From Chryseobacterium balustinum (lineage in GTDB: Bacteria > Bacteroidota > Bacteroidia > Flavobacteriales > Weeksellaceae), in contig NZ_FUZE01000014.1 in assembly GCF_900168205.1 (NCBI RefSeq), positions 1 to 64,000 on the forward strand: a stretch of 64,000 nt of DNA. Direction: 5' to 3'. The position numbers and the translations under genes are program-made. The notes beneath the pieces are model-generated. The model was not told the DNA's origin. It searched no databases and saw only the letters and a program-made list of their open reading frames with translations. Shown piece by piece: positions 45,027 to 53,947 of this stretch. Positions within the stretch are counted from its first letter, which is position 1. Every line of letters starts with the position of its first letter.

Positions 45027-45229
45027 GTTTTTATCTTAATTACTTTATACTTTATTAGAGTAAATGACAGGTAGAAAGGTTACAATCAGTTAAAAAAAAT
45101 GATCGTTATAAAAATATACAAGTTTATGTCAATCATCCTTTTGTTTTCCTGTGTAAAATTCGTCATAGAAGAGTGTTAGCAGGCGTGAGATCTAAATCGA
45201 TTAGTTTGAGCCAACTTCTTAAAATATAT

Positions 45230-45247
45230 AAAGATGTTTTTGTCTTT
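45230..45247 (+). promoter_or_regulatory. Rrf2/NsrR-type operator upstream of the truncated haemoglobin gene
   Basis: AAAGATGTTTTTGTCTTT is an inverted repeat (AAAGA-N8-TCTTT). The same sequence with one change lies upstream of the flavohaemoglobin gene at 46652-46669. The -7 element TATATTTG follows at 45261-45268, so a bound repressor would cover the promoter's upstream half. Confidence 0.65.
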
Positions 45248-45310
45248 TATTTATTTTCTCTATATTTGCATAACATTCCGCATCATGAATGTGGGTTAAA
45301 AATTTATTTA

Positions 45311-45679
45311 ATGAAAAGCAGCATTAAAAACTTTGATGACATTAAACTTTTGGTGGATTCTTTTTATAGTGAAGTTCAACGAGATCTATTGATTGGTGGT
45401 ATTTTTGTTGGTGCGATAAAAGACTGGACAAAACATTTGGAAAAAATGTACACTTTCTGGCAAACAGTTTTACTTGGTGAACATACGTATAATGGAAGTC
45501 CATTCCCTTCGCACGCACAAATGCCACTTAATGGAAGGCATTTTGAGCGTTGGCTAAATATCTGGTCTGCAACAATAGATAAACATTTTGAAGGCCGGAT
45601 CGCTGAAGAAGCTAAATGGAGAGCCGAAAAAATGGCTAGACTTTTTCTGATAAAAATTCAATCCAACAATCAAAAATGA
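45311..45679 (+). CDS. Group III truncated haemoglobin
   Basis: About 122 residues from the ATG at 45311 (MKSSIKNFDDIKLLVDSFYS). A longer frame upstream would cross the promoter and operator. The family pattern is clear: LIGGIFVGAIKDWTKHLEKM, FWQTVLLGEHTYNGSPFPSH with the proximal His in SHAQMPLNGRHFERWL, and the WRAEKMARLF end. Group III globins of this kind bind O2 and NO; in Campylobacter the homologue helps resist nitrosative stress. The operator shared with the flavohaemoglobin gene supports the same role here. Confidence 0.9.
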   Translation: MKSSIKNFDDIKLLVDSFYSEVQRDLLIGGIFVGAIKDWTKHLEKMYTFWQTVLLGEHTYNGSPFPSHAQMPLNGRHFERWLNIWSATIDKHFEGRIAEEAKWRAEKMARLFLIKIQSNNQK

Positions 45680-45834
45680 AGCTCGTCACATTTATGAAGG
45701 GCATTACAGTGCAAAAGTTTTAACGTGAAGTTTTGAAAACTGGTATGTATCATCTTAAAATTGTTGTCGCTGAAACTAATGAGAGACAAAACAATAATTA
45801 AGACCACTTTAATTTCATTAATAATAATAAATCT

Positions 45835-46158
45835 ATGATTAAGATAGCTTCAATTTTAACAGACATTCAATACGGTGAGAACGATCCCTCAATCAGTGTA
45901 CTTATCAATACTTTACATGCCAAGGAAATAAGGATTGTTTTTAAAAAAAGTCAGGAAATGATTGCGCATAAAGCAGCGTATCCGATTGTGGTCACTGTTA
46001 TTGATGGTAGTATTGACTTCGGGGTAGATTCCGAGCGATTTACCTTGGATAAAGGCATGATAATAGCTTTGGAAGCGAATATGCTGCATGATCTAAAAGC
46101 AACAAAAGATAGTATAGTACTGTTATCAATGAATAAATCGGTCACAAGCCAACATTAA
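45835..46158 (+). CDS. Small cupin protein
   Basis: A 107-residue single cupin domain: SVLINTLHAKEIRIVFKKSQ, PIVVTVIDGSIDFGVDSERF and LDKGMIIALEANMLHDLKAT. One His (HD in MLHDL) lies at the usual metal-ligand place in motif 2; motif 1 keeps only one His (IAHKAAYP). Flavobacterial relatives sit beside globin, Rrf2 and flavohaemoglobin genes as here. It may bind haem, metal or a nitrosative-stress signal. Operon position: 155 bp after the globin gene and 38 bp before the Rrf2 gene. Confidence 0.75.
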   Translation: MIKIASILTDIQYGENDPSISVLINTLHAKEIRIVFKKSQEMIAHKAAYPIVVTVIDGSIDFGVDSERFTLDKGMIIALEANMLHDLKATKDSIVLLSMNKSVTSQH

Positions 46159-46196
46159 TAGAAGACATACTTGCAAGAGCAAAAACAATAATTTAT

Positions 46197-46634
46197 ATGG
46201 GATTTTTTTCTAAAACCTGCGAATATGCCATAAGAGCTGTTCTTTATATTGCCAGCCAATCTCATGAGGGAAAGCGTGTAGGAATTAAAGAAATTGCGGA
46301 AAACATTAATTCTCCTGAATATTTTCTTGGTAAAATACTTCAGAGACTTAGTCGTGCAGGTATCATATTATCTGTCAAAGGCCCAAACGGAGGATTCTAC
46401 CTTGATGCAAACGGGCTGAACCGGCCTATAGCAGATATTGTAATAACTTTAGAAGGTGATGAAATATTTACAGGCTGCGGAATGGGACTTAGTTACTGCT
46501 CAGAAAGCAACCCTTGTCCATTGCATAATGAATTTAAAAAAATTCGTAATCAGATAACTTATATGTTACATAAAAGTACTATTGGTGCTTTCAATAAACA
46601 ATTACTGGACGGTACATTGACTTTAAACAAATAA
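46197..46634 (+). CDS. Rrf2-family regulator, NsrR-like
   Basis: A 145-residue winged-helix regulator: FFSKTCEYAIRAVLYIASQS, GKRVGIKEIAENINSPEYFL and GGFYLDANG. Three cysteines (94, 101, 107 in GCGMGLSYCSESNPCPL) match the iron-sulfur ligands of NsrR and IscR, with spacing C-x6-C-x5-C instead of C-x5-C-x5-C. Placement between two globin genes, and the shared inverted repeat in front of both, argue for NO sensing through an Fe-S cluster. It is likely autoregulated through the operator at 45230 if the globin-cupin-Rrf2 genes form one transcript. Confidence 0.85.
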   Translation: MGFFSKTCEYAIRAVLYIASQSHEGKRVGIKEIAENINSPEYFLGKILQRLSRAGIILSVKGPNGGFYLDANGLNRPIADIVITLEGDEIFTGCGMGLSYCSESNPCPLHNEFKKIRNQITYMLHKSTIGAFNKQLLDGTLTLNK

Positions 46635-46651
46635 TTTTTTTTATCATAATA

Positions 46652-46669
46652 AAAGATATTTTTGTCTTT
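46652..46669 (+). promoter_or_regulatory. Rrf2/NsrR-type operator upstream of the flavohaemoglobin gene
   Basis: AAAGATATTTTTGTCTTT repeats the 45230-45247 site with a single G-to-A change. It lies 20 bases before the flavohaemoglobin ATG, inside the region where the promoter must be. Confidence 0.65.
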
Positions 46670-46688
46670 AATAACTAAATTTCTATTT

Positions 46689-47897
46689 ATGACAATCGAA
46701 CAAAAACAATTAGTAAAAGATACCGTACCTGTATTGAAAGAGCATGGTGTTTTATTAACTTCACATTTTTACGATCGTATGTTTCATTACAACCCGGAAT
46801 TGAAAAATATATTCAACATGGGAAATCAGCAGAACAGCAAGCAACAAACAGCCCTTGCCATGGCAGTTTTAATGTACGCAGAGCACATTGAAGATCCATC
46901 TGTGCTGTTGCCGATGGTGGATGGTATCGGTCAGAAGCATACCAGCCTTGATATTCGTCCGGAACATTATGACATTGTAGGGCGGCATCTAATAGCATCA
47001 ATTAAGGAAGTACTAGGCCTAGCTGCGAGCGTGGAATTATTAGACGCCTGGACAGTAGCCTATAACCAATTGGCCTCTTTGATGAGTGGCCGGGAAAAAG
47101 AATTATATAAAAAGCATACCGAACAAAAAGGTGGTTGGAGCGGCTGGAGGCCTTTTGTAGTTAAACAAAAAGTTGTGGAATCAACTGAAATAACGTCCTT
47201 TTATCTTTATCCTGCTGATGGGGGATCAGTAGAAAGTCATTTACCCGGTCAGTATATTAGTTTACGTTTATTCCTACCAGAGCTTCAGTTATTACAACCG
47301 CGCCAATACAGTATTTCGTGTAAGTCCAATAGCGAATATTATCGAATATCTGTTAAAAAAGAAGTGGGTAGCAAGCATCCGGACGGTATGATTAGCAATC
47401 GTCTCCATAACCACATTACAGAAGGAAGTATTGTTGAACTTTCTGCGCCGGCAGGTACCTTTATATTGAATGAATCGACCTTAGCACATAAAGTATTCAT
47501 TAGCGGGGGTGTTGGACAGACGCCGCTTTTGTCGATGATAGAAAATCTAACCAACGAGGCGGATGAAAATAAAGTATCTATTACCTGGATACATGGTTGT
47601 AGAAATGAAGCAGTGCATGCATTCAAAGACAAGATTACTGAATTATCGAATTTCTATTCGAATATCAACCAACACGTCTTCTATGAACAATTGAATGAAC
47701 TACAGAAAAACAAATATAAAGGCTGGGTAGACCTGGAAGTATTAAAAGAAAAAGTACTTGATCATAAAGCAGAATATTATATCTGTGGTCCGGCTTTATT
47801 CATTAAAAAACATTATAATTTTCTTGTAGAGAATGGGGTTCAGAAATCGGCAATTTATTTCGAAGAATTCGGTCCGGCTTCGTTGCATCTAAACTAG
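46689..47897 (+). CDS. hmp: Flavohaemoglobin, nitric oxide dioxygenase
   Basis: About 402 residues from the ATG at 46689 (MTIEQKQLVKDTVPVLKEHG), the conserved Hmp start. The globin domain (1-140) has Tyr28 (B10) in HFYDRM, Gln52 (E7), and the proximal His84 in GQKHTSL. The FAD domain has RQYSIS and the NAD domain GGVGQTPLLSMIENL and YICGPALFI, ending FEEFGP. It turns NO plus O2 into nitrate in the cytoplasm. Its promoter carries the Rrf2-type operator and it ends at a strong terminator. Confidence 0.95.
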   Translation: MTIEQKQLVKDTVPVLKEHGVLLTSHFYDRMFHYNPELKNIFNMGNQQNSKQQTALAMAVLMYAEHIEDPSVLLPMVDGIGQKHTSLDIRPEHYDIVGRHLIASIKEVLGLAASVELLDAWTVAYNQLASLMSGREKELYKKHTEQKGGWSGWRPFVVKQKVVESTEITSFYLYPADGGSVESHLPGQYISLRLFLPELQLLQPRQYSISCKSNSEYYRISVKKEVGSKHPDGMISNRLHNHITEGSIVELSAPAGTFILNESTLAHKVFISGGVGQTPLLSMIENLTNEADENKVSITWIHGCRNEAVHAFKDKITELSNFYSNINQHVFYEQLNELQKNKYKGWVDLEVLKEKVLDHKAEYYICGPALFIKKHYNFLVENGVQKSAIYFEEFGPASLHLN

Positions 47898-47919
47898 AAT
47901 ACTAAATCGTTTACGGATC

Positions 47920-47970
47920 AAAGAGTACCAATATGGTGATAATATTCACGTCATTGGTACTCTTTTATTT
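47920..47970 (+). terminator. Terminator of the flavohaemoglobin gene
   Basis: Perfect 13-base arms AAAGAGTACCAAT / ATTGGTACTCTTT with a 20-base loop and then TATTT. The long loop is unusual, but arm length is strong evidence. Confidence 0.75.
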
Positions 47971-48309
47971 AACATAACGTTGTAATACAACATATCCTTG
48001 CAACTTTAAAGCTATTAGTATAGTATGAGCTTTATTTAATTACTACCAACTATTAAATTTATGTTGCTGATTCAAAGTATATATTGATCGTACCCTTTAT
48101 GTTAATTCAGTATGTATGCTTAATCATTTAAAAAGAAACTGAATGAGGCTTGCTTAGTTCAATACCATATGTAATCAATAATAGTAACTAGGAACAATTC
48201 ATATCTTTAAAGTTTTGAGTATCGTAAAACTGTTAGTATAATCTATTAAAAATAACCATTTAATAAGTCATCTGCTGATGAAGTTTAGTATACTGATCTT
48301 TAGCTTCTT
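47971..48309. other. Intergenic region between convergent genes
   Basis: About 340 A+T-rich bases between the flavohaemoglobin terminator and the end of the CcoG gene. I see no coding remnant or repeat. Confidence 0.4.
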
Positions 48310-49767
48310 TTACTGGATCTGTAATTTGAAAGGTCCCTCAAAATAAGTCTCATAAGAATCTATTAAATTATTTTTATTATCATATATGCCTATGGTAATA
48401 TTTTGTTTGGAAAGATTCATCTGTGATTCTGGAAAACTTATGTTTATAGTACCTTTTGATATTTTATCACGATCGACAGTTATTTTATCAGAAGCACTAT
48501 AACCAATTTCAGCATTTCTCGGTTCGATTACTTTTATAGTGACAACTTTTTTACTATTGGTTTTATTGAGGAACGTGTAATTATATGTATTGATAATCTT
48601 ACCATCTCTTACGAAGAATGTGCTACCTGCCGGCTTGATAAATTTTGCCTCCATCTCTTCACGGCTGGAAAGAAGAAATCCTTGAAACCCTAGCAATAAG
48701 ACCAGGATTACTGCGAAGCCTTTCATTCTGCCTGTAAATTTATACGGGCTGCCTGTTTCAATCTCTCTTTCTGAAGCGTATCTTATTAAGCCTTTAGGCA
48801 AGCCAACTTTCTCCATTACTTCATCACACGCATCAATGCACGCCGTACAATTTATGCATTCCAACTGCTGGCCATCTCTAATATCAATACCGGTTGGACA
48901 AACAGCGACGCACTGATAGCAATCAATACAGTCACCTTTTCCGGTACTTTTCCTGTCTTCACCATTTCTCCATTTGGAACGTGTTTCTCCTCTCTTAAAA
49001 TCGTAAAAAACGTTGATGGTTTCTTTATCAATCAGGACTCCCTGTAATCTTCCGTATGGACATACCAAAGTGCAAACCTGTTCTCTAAACCACGCAAACA
49101 CAAAATAAAAAGTTGCTGTAAAAAGAATCATGACAATAAAACTAGTAATATTGGCAAATGGCCCGCCTGATATTATTTGGAGCACATCCTCATAACCGAC
49201 GATATACATAAACATAATGTGGGTGATAATGAATGAAATAACGATGTAAACAGACCATTTTAAAATTCTTTTCCAAATTTTTTCAGTATTCCATTCCTGC
49301 CGGTCCAGTCTCATCTGTTTATTGCGATCACCTTCGATCCAAAACTCTATTTTCCGAAAAATGGATTCCATAAAAATTGTCTGCGGGCAAATCCATCCAC
49401 AAAAAATCCTACCGAATGCGATGGTAAAAACAATAATAAAAATCAGAGAAGCAATGGCACCTAAGGTAAGGATAAAGAAGTCCTGAGGATAGAAAGGCTG
49501 TCCCATAATAAAATATTCTCCGTCAATGACGTTCAATAAAAAGACAGGATTTCCGTTAATTTTAATAAACGGTATTGCAAAATATATAATCAATAGAATA
49601 TAGCTTACAAGCTCTCTATAGTTGGTGTATTTGCCTTTTGGCTTTTTTGGGAAAACCCATTTTCTCTTACCGGTTTGATCCATTGTTCCTATGGAATCTC
49701 TATAAGATTCTGGTTCTACAACCTGAGCTTGGCCGCCGCGCACGGTTTGTTGATCTATCTCTGACAT
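48310..49767 (-). CDS. ccoG: Cytochrome c oxidase accessory protein CcoG (RdxA/FixG)
   Basis: A 485-residue membrane iron-sulfur protein that takes part in copper delivery or reduction for cbb3 oxidase assembly. It has five or six membrane segments, the motif FCGWICPQTIFME, a second CTLVCPYGRLQG, and two ferredoxin-type [4Fe-4S] sites (CIDCYQCVAVCPTGID and CINCTACIDACDEVM). The C-terminal ~110 residues are the periplasmic FixG domain. It lies 205 bp downstream of CcoNO on the same strand. In most flavobacteria ccoQ and ccoP stand between them; here they are absent. Confidence 0.95.
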   Translation of the reverse strand: MSEIDQQTVRGGQAQVVEPESYRDSIGTMDQTGKRKWVFPKKPKGKYTNYRELVSYILLIIYFAIPFIKINGNPVFLLNVIDGEYFIMGQPFYPQDFFILTLGAIASLIFIIVFTIAFGRIFCGWICPQTIFMESIFRKIEFWIEGDRNKQMRLDRQEWNTEKIWKRILKWSVYIVISFIITHIMFMYIVGYEDVLQIISGGPFANITSFIVMILFTATFYFVFAWFREQVCTLVCPYGRLQGVLIDKETINVFYDFKRGETRSKWRNGEDRKSTGKGDCIDCYQCVAVCPTGIDIRDGQQLECINCTACIDACDEVMEKVGLPKGLIRYASEREIETGSPYKFTGRMKGFAVILVLLLGFQGFLLSSREEMEAKFIKPAGSTFFVRDGKIINTYNYTFLNKTNSKKVVTIKVIEPRNAEIGYSASDKITVDRDKISKGTINISFPESQMNLSKQNITIGIYDNKNNLIDSYETYFEGPFKLQIQ

Positions 49768-49972
49768 TCAGTTTTATTATAATTTTAATGATTTTATTTT
49801 TGAAAGAAAGCGTTCATTTTTTCCATGGTCGAATTTCGCTGGACTTGGGTAACAGAAATACGCGACTGATAAAATGACCGGAAAATGATCATCTGTAATG
49901 TTTCGAAGAATATTGCATCATGAATTTTAAAAAAATGATCTTAAATTTTAGGAAGTTATTTCATCTTGTATT

Positions 49973-52234
49973 TTAATTATTATCAGCTGTTTTTATATCA
50001 GTTGTTTTGATATCTATGCCTAATCTCTGAAGATAAGCAATAAGCGCAATAATTTCTTTTTTCTCTAATTCTCCCTGAGGTCTTTTTGCATAAGCTTCCT
50101 TAAGGTCAGACGCTTCTATAAAGATATCTTTTACAATTTTCGCTGCCTGGTTATCAGCCCATTTATCTGCAGTATCAATCTGTACTTTTGTATATGGCAC
50201 GTCAAAAGTATTTTTCATGAACTTAAGCTTATCGATCATTTGGGAGCGATCCAGATTATTGGCTATTAACCATGGATAGCGGGGCATAATAGATCCTGCA
50301 GATGTAGATCTGGGATTGTACATGTGTTTATAGTGCCATGAACTTGGGTTTTTACCACCTTCCCGGTGTAAATCGGGACCTGTTCTTTTTGAACCCCATA
50401 AGAACGGCCTGTCATACACGAATTCTCCTGCCTTCGAGTATTGCCCGTTTTTGCCGTTGAATCTTACAATCTCGTCTCTAAAGGGTCTTACAACTTGCGA
50501 ATGGCAGGCATTGCAACCTTCACGGATGTATAAATCCCTGCCTTCCAATTCTAATGGAGAATACGGTTTTACGGAGGTAATGGTAGGTACATTTTCTTTG
50601 AGCATTAAAGTTGGTATTATTTCCACAGCTCCACCAATTGATACCGCAATGAAAGATAATACGGTAAGTAAAACGGGCAGTCTTTCCAGCCAAAGGTGCA
50701 GGCCTTCACCTTCTTTTCTTTTATTGCTGATATTTGCCAAAGCCGGAGCTTCGGCCGGCACTTCTCTTTGAAAAGAACCCTTTCTGACCGTAGCAACCAA
50801 GTTAATAACCATTAAGACAGCACCTGAAAAATAAAACAAGCCACCTAAAAATCTCATTTTAAAATATGGGATAATTGCAGTTACCGTATCCAGCCAGTTT
50901 TTCCACAATAATGTTCCGTCGGGATTAAACTGTTTCCACATTAATCCTTGCGTAAATCCTGAAATGTACATTGGAACCGCATAGAAGATAATTCCAAAAG
51001 TGCCTAGCCAAAAATGCCAGTTTGCCATCTTGACCGACCATATTTTTGTTCTCCATAAGATGGGGATCAGATAATAAATCATACCAAAAGCCATAAAGCC
51101 ATTCCAGCCTAATGCTCCGAGATGAACATGACCTATCACCCAGTCTGTAAAGTGGCCAATTTTATTAATGTTTTTTGTTGCTAAAAGAGGTCCTTCAAAC
51201 GTTGCCATACCATAACAAGTTACTGCAACAACGAAGAATTTTAAAACAGGATTTTCTCTAACTTTGTCCCAAGATCCTCTCAATGTGAGCAATCCATTCA
51301 GCATTCCTCCCCATGATGGTGCTATCAGCATAATTGAAAAACCAGTTCCTACAGCCTGTGCCCATGCAGGTATTGCGGTATATTGAAGATGATGCGGCCC
51401 TGCCCATATGTACACAAATATTAATGACCAAAAATGAATAATTGAAAGCTTGTATGAGAAGACCGGACGTTCAGCGGCCTTTGGTAAAAAATAATACATT
51501 AAACCCAAAATTGGGGTAGTTAAAATAAATGCTACCGCATTGTGACCATACCACCATTGTACGATGGCATCTTTAACTCCTGAATAAGCAGAATACGACT
51601 TCCATCCTGTAAAGGACAAGGGGACTTCAAGGTTATTGAATATATAAAGCATCGCTACGGCTATCCATGTTCCTAAATAAAACCAAATCGCAACATATAG
51701 ATGTCTCACTCTTCTTCTCGCAATAGTTCCGAACATATTCATTCCAAAAATCACCCATGAAAACGTAAGAAGTATATCGATTGGCCATTCATGTTCAGCA
51801 TATTCCTTAGATGTATTGATGCCCATAAAGAAAGTTATAAAGGTTATTACAACCATTAATTGCCAAGTCCAGAAATGAATCCAGCTTAATGTCTTGCTAA
51901 ACATTTCTGTTTTTAAGAGTCTTGGTACAGAGTAATATACTCCGACAAAAACGCTGTTGCAGACAAAAGCAAAAATTACAGTATTGGTATGTAGCATCCT
52001 TATTCTGCCGAAACCGAATGCTCCGTTGGTATCTATTAACGCTTGTATCCCTCCGTTTCTTAAAATTTTTATTGACTCGTCATCAGTTCCAAAAATGAAT
52101 TCCGGCAGCTCTGGATAGAATAACAGCAGAGCCGCAGTGAGACCAAACAGGAATCCGATCAGTCCAAAAACTATTGTTGCATACAAAAAGGCACGTACTA
52201 TGGTATTGTCATAGTTAAATTTCTGTGTATTCAT
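49973..52234 (-). CDS. ccoNO: cbb3-type cytochrome c oxidase, fused subunits I and II
   Basis: A 753-residue CcoN-CcoO fusion, the standard Bacteroidota form. Haem b ligands His82 and His371, haem b3 ligand His369, CuB ligands His231, His281 and His282, the cross-linked Tyr275 (VYIWAGPHH) and Glu347 (TFEGP) are all present. CcoO begins after a linker near 520 and has the c-haem site CNACH (574-578) with Met650 as the sixth ligand. It reduces O2 at low oxygen tension and pumps protons. The subunit CcoP is not encoded in the window, so either another locus supplies it or this is a second, reduced oxidase cluster. Confidence 0.95.
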   Translation of the reverse strand: MNTQKFNYDNTIVRAFLYATIVFGLIGFLFGLTAALLLFYPELPEFIFGTDDESIKILRNGGIQALIDTNGAFGFGRIRMLHTNTVIFAFVCNSVFVGVYYSVPRLLKTEMFSKTLSWIHFWTWQLMVVITFITFFMGINTSKEYAEHEWPIDILLTFSWVIFGMNMFGTIARRRVRHLYVAIWFYLGTWIAVAMLYIFNNLEVPLSFTGWKSYSAYSGVKDAIVQWWYGHNAVAFILTTPILGLMYYFLPKAAERPVFSYKLSIIHFWSLIFVYIWAGPHHLQYTAIPAWAQAVGTGFSIMLIAPSWGGMLNGLLTLRGSWDKVRENPVLKFFVVAVTCYGMATFEGPLLATKNINKIGHFTDWVIGHVHLGALGWNGFMAFGMIYYLIPILWRTKIWSVKMANWHFWLGTFGIIFYAVPMYISGFTQGLMWKQFNPDGTLLWKNWLDTVTAIIPYFKMRFLGGLFYFSGAVLMVINLVATVRKGSFQREVPAEAPALANISNKRKEGEGLHLWLERLPVLLTVLSFIAVSIGGAVEIIPTLMLKENVPTITSVKPYSPLELEGRDLYIREGCNACHSQVVRPFRDEIVRFNGKNGQYSKAGEFVYDRPFLWGSKRTGPDLHREGGKNPSSWHYKHMYNPRSTSAGSIMPRYPWLIANNLDRSQMIDKLKFMKNTFDVPYTKVQIDTADKWADNQAAKIVKDIFIEASDLKEAYAKRPQGELEKKEIIALIAYLQRLGIDIKTTDIKTADNN

Positions 52235-52332
52235 TATGCCAAAAGTAGCATAGCATTATCAATTATTTATGGTGTTAATCATCGAAAAAATAGCTATATT
52301 TATGATCGTTGAATTATTATAATAACTAAGCT

Positions 52333-53217
52333 ATGAAGGAGGTTTATCCAACGTTTAAGATAGGAGGTCTGTCGACATGTAATTCTATTAGTGAAATGTT
52401 TACGGTTGATAAGTTTTCAGAATTCTTAAAGCGGAATCCCGGCACAGAGAAGGTACATCGGCATTCTTTCTACCATGTTACCTATTTTGAAAAAGGATGC
52501 GGTGAAAATTTAATAGATTTCAATTCGTACGATGTTATTCCTAATAAAATATTTTTTATGCGTCCGGATCAGGTTCACAGCTGGCGATTAGACGAAAATA
52601 CGGAGGGTTATGTAATCAATTTTTCAACTACTTTTTTTGACCAGCTGAAGATAAATTCATCATTGATTGATCAGTTTCCTTTTTTCAATTTATTCGGAAG
52701 CGACCAAATGGTCAAAATTTCCGCACAGAACCAGAAAAGAATTAAGCTTTGTTTTGAGGAAATTATTTCAGAAATGGCTGACATTCAACCTTGGTCACAA
52801 GTAATGATTGCGTCATTGGTACTACAAATTTGTGCACTGGCATGTAAAGAAATTACCACTGAAACCGTTTTTACAGACACCAATTATAATTCTTTGATAT
52901 TAAAGCAGTTTATAGAAATTGTAGAAGTTAATTTTCATCAATATAAATTGCCCAAAGAGTATGCGGCTTTTCTGAATGTTACTCCTAACCAATTGAACTT
53001 CATATGCAAACAGCAGATCAATTTATCGGCAGGAGAAATTATCAGAAAAAGGATCATCTTAGAAGCTAAAAGGCTCTTGGTTAATTTTGATTTATCCATT
53101 GCAAGTATTGCTGAAACGTTAAATTATTCCGATCCGTCATATTTCGTGAAATTTTTTAAAAAGTATACATCATTTACGCCTGATGCATTTCGAAAACAAT
53201 ATTACATTAAGTATTAA
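52333..53217 (+). CDS. AraC-family regulator between the two oxidase operons
   Basis: A 294-residue regulator: N-terminal cupin with RHSFYHVTYFEKGCGENLID and FMRPDQVHSWRLDENTEGYV, C-terminal AraC domain (~190-290) with LPKEYAAFLNVTPNQLNFIC and IASIAETLNYSDPSYFVKFF. It is transcribed away from CcoNO and is followed 33 bp later by the Crp/Fnr gene on the same strand. Its position suggests control of one or both oxidases. The cupin is of the haem/metabolite-sensing kind, but the ligand cannot be told. Confidence 0.85.
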   Translation: MKEVYPTFKIGGLSTCNSISEMFTVDKFSEFLKRNPGTEKVHRHSFYHVTYFEKGCGENLIDFNSYDVIPNKIFFMRPDQVHSWRLDENTEGYVINFSTTFFDQLKINSSLIDQFPFFNLFGSDQMVKISAQNQKRIKLCFEEIISEMADIQPWSQVMIASLVLQICALACKEITTETVFTDTNYNSLILKQFIEIVEVNFHQYKLPKEYAAFLNVTPNQLNFICKQQINLSAGEIIRKRIILEAKRLLVNFDLSIASIAETLNYSDPSYFVKFFKKYTSFTPDAFRKQYYIKY

Positions 53218-53250
53218 ACTTATTCATTATTAACAATTATATATATCAGA

Positions 53251-53850
53251 ATGATTCCTGAAAAGCATTTAAAAAAATATAATTATAGTACAAAACATTA
53301 CGATGTTGGAGATTTTATCTATGAGGAAAACACAATTTGCAAAAATTATTTCCAGATTATTTCGGGAAAAATCAAATTAAACAATTATTGTGAAGACGGT
53401 AAAGAATTTATCCAGAATATATTTGAGGCACCTCAAAGCTTTGGTGATGCCTTACTTTTTATAAATGAAAGATATCCTACCAATGCAGTAGCTTTAACTG
53501 AATGTAGTATTATAGAGATTTCCGCTAAAGATTTTTTTGATTTACTAAAGGATAATCCAGAATGTGCAATAGACGTCAGTACAGGTTTATCCCGAAGGTT
53601 ACACTACAAAATGCTGATGTCTCAGCATGTTTTTTCTAAAGATCCGACTGTAAGGCTTAAAGCTTTAATGGATTATTTCAAAAATATGCACAATGTACAC
53701 AAGAAGTCGAATAAAGAATATTTAGTTCCCTTAACGCGTCAGCAAATGGCGGATCTAACAGGTTTACGAGTGGAAACTGTTATCCGAACTATTAAGTTGA
53801 TGGAAAGAAATCATTTGCTGACTATAAAAAATCATCTAATATACTATTAA
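53251..53850 (+). CDS. Crp/Fnr-family transcriptional regulator
   Basis: A 199-residue regulator: cyclic-nucleotide-type beta-barrel (1-110) and winged HTH (~130-199) with PLTRQQMADLTGLRVETVIR as recognition helix. It has few Cys (18 in NTICK, and one in CSIIE) and no N-terminal CxxC cluster, so it is not an Fe-S Fnr; it may sense haem-bound NO or oxygen, as DNR-like members do. It is probably co-transcribed with the AraC gene and followed 97 bp later by the second oxidase operon, which it may activate. The Fnr-like site at 62696 could be one of its targets. Confidence 0.85.
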   Translation: MIPEKHLKKYNYSTKHYDVGDFIYEENTICKNYFQIISGKIKLNNYCEDGKEFIQNIFEAPQSFGDALLFINERYPTNAVALTECSIIEISAKDFFDLLKDNPECAIDVSTGLSRRLHYKMLMSQHVFSKDPTVRLKALMDYFKNMHNVHKKSNKEYLVPLTRQQMADLTGLRVETVIRTIKLMERNHLLTIKNHLIYY

Positions 53851-53947
53851 ATACCGAAATTGAGTATGATTGAGATCGTATCATGAGGATTTTCGCTCAT
53901 TGTAATTTAGGAGAAACAAAAAAATAATTTTTTCTAAAATTAATACG

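Noticed and set aside
45018..45042. ATGTTTTTATCTTAAT before the DoxX-like gene as a fourth Rrf2-type operator
   Set aside because: Only half of the inverted repeat is present and it includes the start codon of the gene; the left arm does not pair.
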